A stretch of 64,000 bases of DNA from Rhodospirillales bacterium (GTDB lineage Bacteria; Pseudomonadota; Alphaproteobacteria; Micavibrionales; Micavibrionaceae), in the NCBI GenBank assembly GCA_023898785.1, contig CP060239.1, positions 930,001-994,000 on the forward strand, written 5' to 3'. Each line of letters starts with the position of its first letter. Position 1 is the first letter of the stretch. Both the position numbers and the translations under genes were made by a program. Of this stretch, positions 54,844 to 62,498 are shown in pieces. The notes under the pieces are model-generated. The model had not been told where the DNA came from. It did not search any database and worked only from the letters and a program-made list of their open reading frames with translations.

Positions 54844-56541
54844 ATGAGTTCCCTCCCTTTTCAGGCCATTAAAAAAAGCAGGATTTCCAATGACTGGCGC
54901 GTATCAAAGCTTCTTGACAGAAGGGAAAAAGAAAGACGTCTGTCCGGCAATATTAATGCGTCTTTGTTTGCCTATATAACGCCTCTCATGCTTATAATTG
55001 CGCTTGTTGTCATCGCAATCATAATTTTTTCTTTCAATACACTGTATCTTTATTTTGAAACAAATATCTATCTCAATGGCCTAATCATATTTTTACTCAG
55101 CGTCTCAATGTTCTTGACGTTTTACAATAACTATAAGCTTTACACTACGGCGTTATTCTTCAAAAGAATAGAGCGTGTTAGCGCTCAGGATATTATAAAA
55201 GACCAAGAGGTTAACGAATTACATATCATTCTTGAAAATGATACACCTATGCTGAATACGAAGCAGATGCATAACAGTATCAACAATCTAAAAATTTTTG
55301 GACATCCAAATTTTTCAGATAATGATGCCCGTATTATTAAATCCAAACTCGGCTATCGTATTCGTTTAAGACGGTCCGATGTAAGTTTTAACGCCGGTAT
55401 CTTGGTTATGCTAGGTCTCTTGGGTACGTTTTTAGGGTTGTTAAAAACAATTGATGCTGTTGGTGAGGCGATGTCAGGCATGTCCAATCTTGGCGGCGAT
55501 GGCGGCGAGATTTCAGCAGATACCATGTCCAATTTCATCGGCTCCCTATCCGCACCGTTGCAGGGGATGGGGCTGGCGTTTAGTTCGTCTTTGTTTGGGT
55601 TGTCAGGATCTCTTATGATTGGGTTCTTTAATCATTTGTGCGGAGGCGCACAAGACAATTTTATTGAATCAGCCAGTCGCTGGATTGACAACCGTATCCC
55701 GCAGTTTGATCCGGAAAAAGACATTGATGATGAAACAAATCGTCCTGCGACCGAAGACGATCTCAAAACCTGGCTGGCCGGTTTTGTGCATCTCTCGGTT
55801 AAAACCAATAAACAAATTGCCAGTTTGTCTCAGGCCGTTTTGTTATCCTTACAGCAATCTGCAAGAGTCTATTCGACGCTCGATAAAATTGCGCTGGGAC
55901 AGGAGAATATGGCTGATAAATTTGATAATACAGCTAAAGGCTTACAGACATTGAATACCCAAAATCAGGCCCTCATTAAATACAGTGCTCAATCGATAGA
56001 AACTGTTGGGGCGCTGAAAGAAGCATCCGTGGAAAATCTTTCGCGTGTTAGCGGGCAGTTAGGCACCCTTTCCGAAGACTTACAGAATACACTCAACCAG
56101 TCAGTAGCAGCAGCGCAAAATACACAAAATATATTGCAAGCGATGCTGTCCCAAATCGAAGAGCTTAAAAACGTATCACAAGACAAAACGGTAGTCACTG
56201 CTCTCGGTCAGCAGATTATGTCCGTTGAAAATACCTTGTTACACATTCACAGCGAACAGGCTAGCCTGCTTGAAAACGTAGCCAGAAGCCAACTCAGGGC
56301 AGAGAATGTGACACCTCATCTCGGTCGGCTTGAAGCTTTATTGGAAGAGTTAAACAAAAAGCACTATGCAATGTTACAACAGCTCAGCACGATCGTGTCT
56401 TCAGCGCATATATCAGGACAACCTGCTGATTTCTCAGAATTAAGTTCCGACATACAAGAACTTTTGGATGAACTTGATAAAGACGATGGTAATATTTTTA
56501 AAAATTTTCTAACACTGGGCTTCGGTTCCCCAAAAAAATAG
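54844..56541 (+). CDS. ZorA/MotA/TolQ-like proton channel subunit
   Basis: The 565-residue protein has four membrane segments, near residues 43-70, 76-97, 180-203 and 238-265, with a MotA/ExbB-like pore (VMLGLLGTFLGLLKTIDA and APLQGMGLAFSSSLFGLSGSLM). The C-terminal 290 residues are polar, rich in Gln, Asn and Ser, and likely a long coiled coil, as in ZorA of the Zorya defence system. It is followed after 11 bases by a MotB/ZorB-like gene and then TolC. The other Zorya genes are absent, so a role in secretion or surface mechanics is more likely than defence. Confidence 0.82.
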   Translation: MSSLPFQAIKKSRISNDWRVSKLLDRREKERRLSGNINASLFAYITPLMLIIALVVIAIIIFSFNTLYLYFETNIYLNGLIIFLLSVSMFLTFYNNYKLYTTALFFKRIERVSAQDIIKDQEVNELHIILENDTPMLNTKQMHNSINNLKIFGHPNFSDNDARIIKSKLGYRIRLRRSDVSFNAGILVMLGLLGTFLGLLKTIDAVGEAMSGMSNLGGDGGEISADTMSNFIGSLSAPLQGMGLAFSSSLFGLSGSLMIGFFNHLCGGAQDNFIESASRWIDNRIPQFDPEKDIDDETNRPATEDDLKTWLAGFVHLSVKTNKQIASLSQAVLLSLQQSARVYSTLDKIALGQENMADKFDNTAKGLQTLNTQNQALIKYSAQSIETVGALKEASVENLSRVSGQLGTLSEDLQNTLNQSVAAAQNTQNILQAMLSQIEELKNVSQDKTVVTALGQQIMSVENTLLHIHSEQASLLENVARSQLRAENVTPHLGRLEALLEELNKKHYAMLQQLSTIVSSAHISGQPADFSELSSDIQELLDELDKDDGNIFKNFLTLGFGSPKK

Positions 56542-56552
56542 GGCTTGAGTAA

Positions 56553-57134
56553 ATGTCAGAAAGAAGGGAAGACGACCTTTCTGCTATAGCATGGCCAGGT
56601 TTTGTGGATATTCTCTCTGCCGTGATTATTATGTTTGTCTTCTTTTTAATGATTGTCGCCACAGCTCTGTACTTTCATATTTTGATCTTTAAGAGTCAGT
56701 TATTGGCGGATGCGGCAATGTCTCAGATGAAGGTTGAAAGTGAAGAAAAAGCGATTGTTCATCAGATGCAAACGCAATTTGCTGAATCTAAAGAACAAGA
56801 AATTGAGTTTGATACCAACATGGATTCTCTCATTATCTTTTTTGGAAGTGATTCAATCTCCTTGCTTTCGCAAAACCTTGATAAAATTAAAACACATATT
56901 GCTCAGAATGTGCCGGGAGATCCCAATGGATATAACGTTAAAATTGAGGCATCAAAAACCCCAAAAACTTACGAAAATGCCGCCAGGAAAGTTGCGTTGG
57001 CGCGAATGTTAAATGTTCGTAATGCTATTTTGCAAGCTGGTTTTCCAAGTGATACAATTGATCCGGGCATTGTAGACGGTGAAGAAATAAAAGACACATA
57101 CCACTGGGTCAGGGTTACATTCGAGAAAAAATGA
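56553..57134 (+). CDS. ZorB/MotB-like OmpA-domain subunit
   Basis: The 193-residue protein has one N-terminal membrane segment (residues 20-48) with an Asp at position 19 in WPGFVDILSAVI, matching the proton-carrying Asp of MotB/ZorB. A short linker leads to a compact OmpA-like domain (DSLIIFFGSDSISLLSQNLDKI, ARKVALARMLNVRNAILQAG). It probably forms a channel with the preceding protein and anchors to the cell wall. It overlaps the TolC gene as ATGA, indicating joint expression. Confidence 0.82.
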   Translation: MSERREDDLSAIAWPGFVDILSAVIIMFVFFLMIVATALYFHILIFKSQLLADAAMSQMKVESEEKAIVHQMQTQFAESKEQEIEFDTNMDSLIIFFGSDSISLLSQNLDKIKTHIAQNVPGDPNGYNVKIEASKTPKTYENAARKVALARMLNVRNAILQAGFPSDTIDPGIVDGEEIKDTYHWVRVTFEKK

Positions 57135-58489
57135 TGAGCACGTTTAATCAACATATAAAAAGAACCATAGCCTTGGCCTGTATTGTTGCCGTATTTACAG
57201 TTGCTTCTCAACAGAGTCTGGCTCAGGAAGTTCAGCAACCTACGTCGGAAGGTTTTCCAATTTCTTTAAACTCAATGGTGTTGTTTGCCCTGTATGAAAA
57301 TCCTGATATTAATCTGCTAAAAGCCCGCGAAGAGCAGACCTATTATTCGATTAAAGAAAAAGAGGCGAGCTACTATCCGGAAGTCGTATTAGATGTTGAC
57401 GGGGGACGTGAGTTTAACGATCCGGCCACAGGTGGAACACCTGGCTCTAGCGGAACGAATAATACAGGGGGTATAAAATTAAGTCTGTCACAGTTGGTTT
57501 TTAACGGTTTTAAAACGTCTCATGAGATTAGGAATAGAGAAAACCTAAACAAGGCCTCTCAGTTCAGAACGCAGGCGACAATCGAGGAAGTGATTAATGA
57601 AACAGTTGAGAACTATCTTAAGGCTCTGCGGTTTCAAAAAGATATTACCGTTATTGAACAGCTGCTTATTGATGTAAATCGTCATGTTTCAACGATTGAG
57701 GAAATGTTTGAAGCTGGAGCCGCCGGGAAAGTTATGCTTGAGTACGCGACATCCAGACAGGCATTCGCGACGACAGAACTTAACCGTGCGCATTCATCAT
57801 TGAACGATGCAATCAGTAATCTTGAATTTTTAGTGGGAAAGCTGCCGCCAGATTTTCTTGCCATCTCCCCCGAAGAGCTGCGCCCCAGTAAACTTGATAT
57901 GCAATATTATCTGAAAGCAATTGAAGAGAATAACAATCAGGTTTTAGCAGGTCTGACCGAAATAGCTGCGATGAAAGAAACGCTAAAGGCGGAAAAAGGT
58001 AAATATATGCCTGAAGTTCGTTTTAATCTTTTAGCCGACCAGTCCCATAATGATGGCGGTCGCATTGGCAGACAAACCGAATTGTCTGCGAAGTTTCGCT
58101 TAAACTATAAACTTTTCGACGGTGGCAAACGTGATGCTGCTGTTAAGCGGATTCGCGGACAGGTCAGCGAGCTTAATTATAAAAAAGAGCAAATCGTCAA
58201 AGAGCTCAAAAAAGAGGTTAAGCTTGCCTATAATCAGGTTGATGCCAATAAAACCGCGCTGGCCCTTACAGATATCGAAATTTCTTCCAATATTGGTCAA
58301 ACGCGTCTTAACGAAGAGAACTTTAAACTGGGAAATATTAATGTCATCGAATTAATTGAGAGTAACGAACGGCTAAAAGATGCCTACCTTAAAAAGAATA
58401 AGCTAAACTATGAGATGCATCTCAATGCTTATTCATTGCTGGTGCTCACTAATATTCTCCAAAAAGAATATTTCTGTGAGACCTGCTAG
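57131..58489 (+). CDS. TolC-family outer membrane efflux/secretion protein
   Basis: The 452-residue protein has a signal peptide (ALACIVAVFTVASQQSLAQ) and two outer-membrane-factor repeats with long helices (first NSMVLFALYENPDINLLKAR, second YLKAIEENNNQVLAGLTEIA), and the segment FRLNYKLFDGGKRDAAVKR. It would form the outer duct of the type I system whose HlyD and ABC genes lie just beyond the insertion element. The stop codon is made of one host base and two bases of the element; without it the frame would read seven more residues (LIDEDPT). Confidence 0.9.
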   Translation: MMSTFNQHIKRTIALACIVAVFTVASQQSLAQEVQQPTSEGFPISLNSMVLFALYENPDINLLKAREEQTYYSIKEKEASYYPEVVLDVDGGREFNDPATGGTPGSSGTNNTGGIKLSLSQLVFNGFKTSHEIRNRENLNKASQFRTQATIEEVINETVENYLKALRFQKDITVIEQLLIDVNRHVSTIEEMFEAGAAGKVMLEYATSRQAFATTELNRAHSSLNDAISNLEFLVGKLPPDFLAISPEELRPSKLDMQYYLKAIEENNNQVLAGLTEIAAMKETLKAEKGKYMPEVRFNLLADQSHNDGGRIGRQTELSAKFRLNYKLFDGGKRDAAVKRIRGQVSELNYKKEQIVKELKKEVKLAYNQVDANKTALALTDIEISSNIGQTRLNEENFKLGNINVIELIESNERLKDAYLKKNKLNYEMHLNAYSLLVLTNILQKEYFCETC

Positions 58490-58565
58490 AGGTGGTCTCG
58501 GAGAGGTGGTCTCGGTTCTTCGGCCAGCTTTGCGGCGAAGTTAAGCTACGATCGGTTGGTTATTG

Positions 58566-59325
58566 TCATGCCGCCTGCCTGTGGTTTTGTTTCTCCGGGT
58601 GAAGGGCGCGGCCGCCGGAGCCGTTAGGCGGAGGCGGCAAGCCCGAGGCCGGAGAAACAAAATTTCGTTCATCATAAACGTCGTCCGGGGTTTGTCCATC
58701 AAATACCGAATGCGGCCTCTGCGCGTTGTAAAACGCCAGCCAGCGCCCGATATCCCGCCTGGCTTGCAGGCCGCTCTCGAACGCGTTCAGATACACGCAT
58801 TCATATTTCAGACTCCGCCACAGCCGCTCGATGAACACATTGTCCATCCAGCGGCCCTTGCCGTCCATCGAGATCGCGATCCCGTTTTCTTTCAGGACGC
58901 CCGTCCACGCGTCCGCCGTGAACTGGCTGCCCTGATCGGTATTGAAGATCTCCGGCGGCCCGTAGCGGGCGATGGCTTCCTCCAGCGCCTCCACGCAAAA
59001 GCGCGTTTCCATCGTGTTCGACAGCCGCCAGGCCAGCACCTTCCGGCTGGCCCAGTCCATGATCGCTACCAGATACAAAAACCCGCGTTTGACAGGGATG
59101 TACGTGATATCCGCGCACCATACATGGTTCGGGCGGGTGATCGTGAGCCCCTTGAGCCGGTAGGGATAAATCCGGTGGCCGGGATGCGGCATCGAAGTGC
59201 GCGGCCTTTGATAGACCGCCTCGATTCCCATCAGGCGCATCAGACGCCGCACGCGGGTGCGGCCTACCTCGTACCCCTGACGGCGCAGATGCCGGGCCAT
59301 CTGACGGGATCCGTAAAACGGGGTT
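58566..59325 (-). pseudogene. Outer-copy orfB, C-terminal part
   Basis: This holds the C-terminal five sixths of the IS3 transposase, including Asp residues in WCADITYIP and NTDQGSQFT and the Glu in VFIERLWRSLKYE. The N-terminal about 50 residues lie at 60669-60817, on the other side of the inner element, so the gene is split. Confidence 0.9.
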
Positions 59326-59389
59326 AGAGGTGGTCTCGGTTCTTCGGCCAGCTTTGCGGCGAAGTTAAGCTACGATCGGTTGGTTATTG

Positions 59390-60295
59390 TCATGCCGCCT
59401 GCCTGTGGTTTTGTTTCTCCGGGTGAAGGGCGCGGCCGCCGGAGCCGTTAGGCGGAGGCGGCAAGCCCGAGGCCGGAGAAACAAAATTTCGTTCATCATA
59501 AACGTCGTCCGGGGTTTGTCCATCAAATACCGAATGCGGCCTCTGCGCGTTGTAAAACGCCAGCCAGCGCCCGATATCCCGCCTGGCTTGCAGGCCGCTC
59601 TCGAACGCGTTCAGATACACGCATTCATATTTCAGACTCCGCCACAGCCGCTCGATGAACACATTGTCCATCCAGCGGCCCTTGCCGTCCATCGAGATCG
59701 CGATCCCGTTTTCTTTCAGGACGCCCGTCCACGCGTCCGCCGTGAACTGGCTGCCCTGATCGGTATTGAAGATCTCCGGCGGCCCGTAGCGGGCGATGGC
59801 TTCCTCCAGCGCCTCCACGCAAAAGCGCGTTTCCATCGTGTTCGACAGCCGCCAGGCCAGCACCTTCCGGCTGGCCCAGTCCATGATCGCTACCAGATAC
59901 AAAAACCCGCGTTTGACAGGGATGTACGTGATATCCGCGCACCATACATGGTTCGGGCGGGTGATCGTGAGCCCCTTGAGCCGGTAGGGATAAATCCGGT
60001 GGCCGGGATGCGGCATCGAAGTGCGCGGCCTTTGATAGACCGCCTCGATTCCCATCAGGCGCATCAGACGCCGCACGCGGGTGCGGCCTACCTCGTACCC
60101 CTGACGGCGCAGATGCCGGGCCATCTGACGGGACCCGTAAAACGGGGTTTGCAGGAATTGCGCGTCAATCAGCCGCATCAGCGCCAAATTGTCCGCGCTC
60201 TCCCCGCGCCGCTCGTAATACCAGCCAGAGCGGCTGATCCCCAGCAACCGGCACTGCGCCGCGATGCCGATATTGTCATTGGACGGGTCTACCAT
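59390..60295 (-). CDS. IS3-family transposase OrfB, inner copy
   Basis: The 301-residue protein is the rve-fold part of an IS3 transposase with the DDE residues (WCADIT, NTDQGSQF, DNVFIERLWRSL) and a helix-turn-helix-like N-terminal HTH_21 part (GSRQMARHLRRQGYEVGRTR). It overlaps orfA and is probably made as an OrfAB fusion by a programmed -1 frameshift, as is usual for the family. Confidence 0.93.
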   Translation of the reverse strand: MVDPSNDNIGIAAQCRLLGISRSGWYYERRGESADNLALMRLIDAQFLQTPFYGSRQMARHLRRQGYEVGRTRVRRLMRLMGIEAVYQRPRTSMPHPGHRIYPYRLKGLTITRPNHVWCADITYIPVKRGFLYLVAIMDWASRKVLAWRLSNTMETRFCVEALEEAIARYGPPEIFNTDQGSQFTADAWTGVLKENGIAISMDGKGRWMDNVFIERLWRSLKYECVYLNAFESGLQARRDIGRWLAFYNAQRPHSVFDGQTPDDVYDERNFVSPASGLPPPPNGSGGRALHPEKQNHRQAA

Positions 60296-60600
60296 TTCCT
60301 GCCGCCCCCGGACCGCAACCGGGCGGAGGCATCGGCTAAAAAATCACGTTCCACTGTCAGCTGTCCGATCTTGGCGTGCAAGTCCCTGACCTCGGCGTTA
60401 TGCGCGTCCGCTCGCGATTCCAGCTTGCCCGCAAAACCCGCCTCCAGCGCAGCCAGAGCCTCCTTCTTCCAACGGTGAATGACCGTCGCATGCACCCCGT
60501 AACGGGATGACAGCTCCGTGATCGGCGCGTCCTCCCGCAACGCCGCCAGCGCAACCTGCGCTTTAAACTTCGCCGGGTAGTTCTTCCTTGTCTTGCTCAT
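60289..60600 (-). CDS. IS3-family OrfA, inner copy
   Basis: The 103-residue protein starts MSKTRKNYPAKFKAQVALA and has an HTH domain (ITELSSRYGVHATVIHRWK) that binds the element ends, followed by a leucine-zipper-like helix. The start at 60600 is preferred; the frame is open eight codons further upstream. Confidence 0.92.
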   Translation of the reverse strand: MSKTRKNYPAKFKAQVALAALREDAPITELSSRYGVHATVIHRWKKEALAALEAGFAGKLESRADAHNAEVRDLHAKIGQLTVERDFLADASARLRSGGGRKW

Positions 60601-60668
60601 AATCCATGACCCTCCTTCGGTCATAGATCGTAGCTTAACTCACTGTCCGAATTCTTGGGACCACCTCT

Positions 60669-60817
60669 GTTTGCAGGAATTGCGCGTCAATCAGCCGCAT
60701 CAGCGCCAAATTGTCCGCGCTCTCCCCGCGCCGCTCGTAATACCAGCCAGAGCGGCTGATCCCCAGCAACCGGCACTGCGCCGCGATGCCGATATTGTCA
60801 TTGGACGGGTCTACCAT
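60669..60817 (-). pseudogene. Outer-copy orfB, N-terminal part
   Basis: The first about 50 codons of orfB end where the inner copy was inserted. The remaining part is at 58566-59325. Confidence 0.9.
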
Positions 60818-61122
60818 TTCCTGCCGCCCCCGGACCGCAACCGGGCGGAGGCATCGGCTAAAAAATCACGTTCCACTGTCAGCTGTCCGATCTTGGCGTG
60901 CAAGTCCCTGACCTCGGCGTTATGCGCGTCCGCTCGCGATTCCAGCTTGCCCGCAAAACCCGCCTCCAGCGCAGCCAGAGCCTCCTTCTTCCAACGGTGA
61001 ATGACCGTCGCATGCACCCCGTAACGGGATGACAGCTCCGTGATCGGCGCGTCCTCCCGCAACGCCGCCAGCGCAACCTGCGCTTTAAACTTCGCCGGGT
61101 AGTTCTTCCTTGTCTTACTCAT
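60811..61122 (-). CDS. IS3-family OrfA, outer copy
   Basis: This is a second OrfA with the same protein sequence as the inner-copy OrfA as far as I can compare. It could still bind element ends and affect transposition of the inner copy, since its own orfB is broken. Confidence 0.9.
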   Translation of the reverse strand: MSKTRKNYPAKFKAQVALAALREDAPITELSSRYGVHATVIHRWKKEALAALEAGFAGKLESRADAHNAEVRDLHAKIGQLTVERDFLADASARLRSGGGRKW

Positions 61123-61217
61123 AATCCATGACCCTCCTTCGGTCATAGATCGTAGCTTAACTCACTGTCCGAATTCTTGGGACCACCTCTGCTTGATTGA
61201 TGAAGACCCTACTTAGA

Positions 61218-62498
61218 TTACTTCTCGCGCAGTGCATTTTCTCGGATTTGTCTGAATGGTTTGAGAATGGCATGCAACACAGAAACCCTGCCGGCCAGAA
61301 TATTAATCTCAGCGGTCATACCTGGAAAAACGGGTAAATTTTTACCAATTTCCGGCGTATCAATTTCAACACGGATTTCATAATACTCTACACCCTGATT
61401 ATCAACGAAACTATTCGGACTGATGTAGACAAGCTTCCCTTTCAGACCGCCATAGAGTGTATAATCATAGGCGGTAATTTTTGCAACAACGGGTAAGTCC
61501 GGCCAAACTTTTCCGCGATCATTCGTCGGAATACGCCCTTCAATAACTAGCTTGTCTTCAACCGGCAGGATCTCAGCCAGACGATCACCGGGCTTTAAAA
61601 CACCACCAATAGTGTTAATAAAAATCTTGTTCACAATTCCATTAACGGGAGATTTCACCGCTGTACGCGATACCTCGTCGGTAATGGCACGAATGCGTTC
61701 TTTAAGCTTTTTTATATCCACCTGAACGGTATTTAGCTCTTCTCCAGTTTCAGAAATCCACTTCTGTTTAGTTTCTTCAACCAGATTTGTGATTTCTGCA
61801 AGTTCACTTTTCACGATGGGAATTTCCTTCTTAGTGCGCGCAACCCGCGTTTCAAAGTTTTTAACATCGCTGAGCGTTTCAAGGTATTGGCTGCGCGACA
61901 TCGCTCCGGACCGGCGTAGTTTTTGTCTAATTTCCAACTGTTCCTGGGCGACGGATAATTCTTTTTCAAGGTTTTCGGTTGTCGTCGACAAATCATCGAG
62001 CTTTAAGACTTTTTGTCTCATACGTTTTTCGAGACCACTCATTTTTTCTGACATTTCAGATCTGCGCGATTCAAAAATTTGTTTCTCCGCCTGGATAATT
62101 TCCGGATAATTTTTGTGCAATTCGATGGGGAATTCCGGCACAGTGTTTTCACCCAACTCAGCCTGTAGCCTTAAAAATTTTATTTCTTTAGACTTTAAGG
62201 CGATTTGCAACTCTTCTTTTTCAGACTCGGCGCGTTGATTTTTAATATAAAAGATCACGTCGCCTTTTTTGACCTGTTCACCTTCCTGTTTGGCAATTTG
62301 CTCGATAATCCCTCCTTCAAGATGCTGTATAACACGCGTATCTCCCGCCGGTGTTACGCGTCCCATTCCACGGACCTGTTCATGAATTTTTGTGACAGAG
62401 GCCCAAATGAAAAACGAGATAAGGCACGCCACTACAAGCCAGAGCAATGGACGGTAATGCCAGTTATCATCAACCTTTGTGAAATAATCCCTTATCAT
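61218..62498 (-). CDS. HlyD-family type I secretion adaptor
   Basis: The 426-residue periplasmic adaptor bridges the ABC transporter and TolC. It has one N-terminal membrane segment (WLVVACLISFFIWASV near residue 21), a lipoyl-like half (VIQHLEGGIIEQIAKQEGEQVKKGDV), a long coiled-coil region (residues 95-260) and the conserved end AEINILAGRVSVLHAILKP. It is directly adjacent to the ABC gene. HLEGGI is a signature of the LapC/PrtE type. Confidence 0.93.
   Translation of the reverse strand: MIRDYFTKVDDNWHYRPLLWLVVACLISFFIWASVTKIHEQVRGMGRVTPAGDTRVIQHLEGGIIEQIAKQEGEQVKKGDVIFYIKNQRAESEKEELQIALKSKEIKFLRLQAELGENTVPEFPIELHKNYPEIIQAEKQIFESRRSEMSEKMSGLEKRMRQKVLKLDDLSTTTENLEKELSVAQEQLEIRQKLRRSGAMSRSQYLETLSDVKNFETRVARTKKEIPIVKSELAEITNLVEETKQKWISETGEELNTVQVDIKKLKERIRAITDEVSRTAVKSPVNGIVNKIFINTIGGVLKPGDRLAEILPVEDKLVIEGRIPTNDRGKVWPDLPVVAKITAYDYTLYGGLKGKLVYISPNSFVDNQGVEYYEIRVEIDTPEIGKNLPVFPGMTAEINILAGRVSVLHAILKPFRQIRENALREK

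Larger units (their letters stand above)
59326..60668 (-). mobile_element. IS3-family element, intact inner copy
   Basis: The 1343-bp element has terminal inverted repeats AGAGGTGGTC/GACCACCTCT and is flanked by the 3-base target repeat GTT (59323-59325 and 60669-60671). It is inserted in the orfB of an almost identical copy; I noticed only single-base differences (for example at the orfA start and near the insertion point). Both reading frames are intact. Confidence 0.92.
58488..61190 (-). mobile_element. IS3-family element, outer copy with 14-bp tandem end
   Basis: An IS3-family element (58502-59325 and 60669-61190, about 1343 bp when joined) is preceded by an extra 14-base copy of its left end (AGAGGTGGTCTCGG at 58488). 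The whole is flanked by GCT on both sides (58485-58487 and 61191-61193). Terminal inverted repeats are AGAGGTGGTC and GACCACCTCT. It carries orfA and an orfB broken by the inner copy. It sits between convergent TolC and HlyD genes. Confidence 0.88.

Noticed and set aside
54844..57134. Zorya anti-phage defence system
   Set aside because: Only ZorA/ZorB-like genes are present; ZorC/ZorD or ZorE are absent, and TolC follows in the same operon.
59387..60478. 363-codon plus-strand frame across the inner insertion element
   Set aside because: It is antisense to the transposase and appears in both copies only because the copies are identical.
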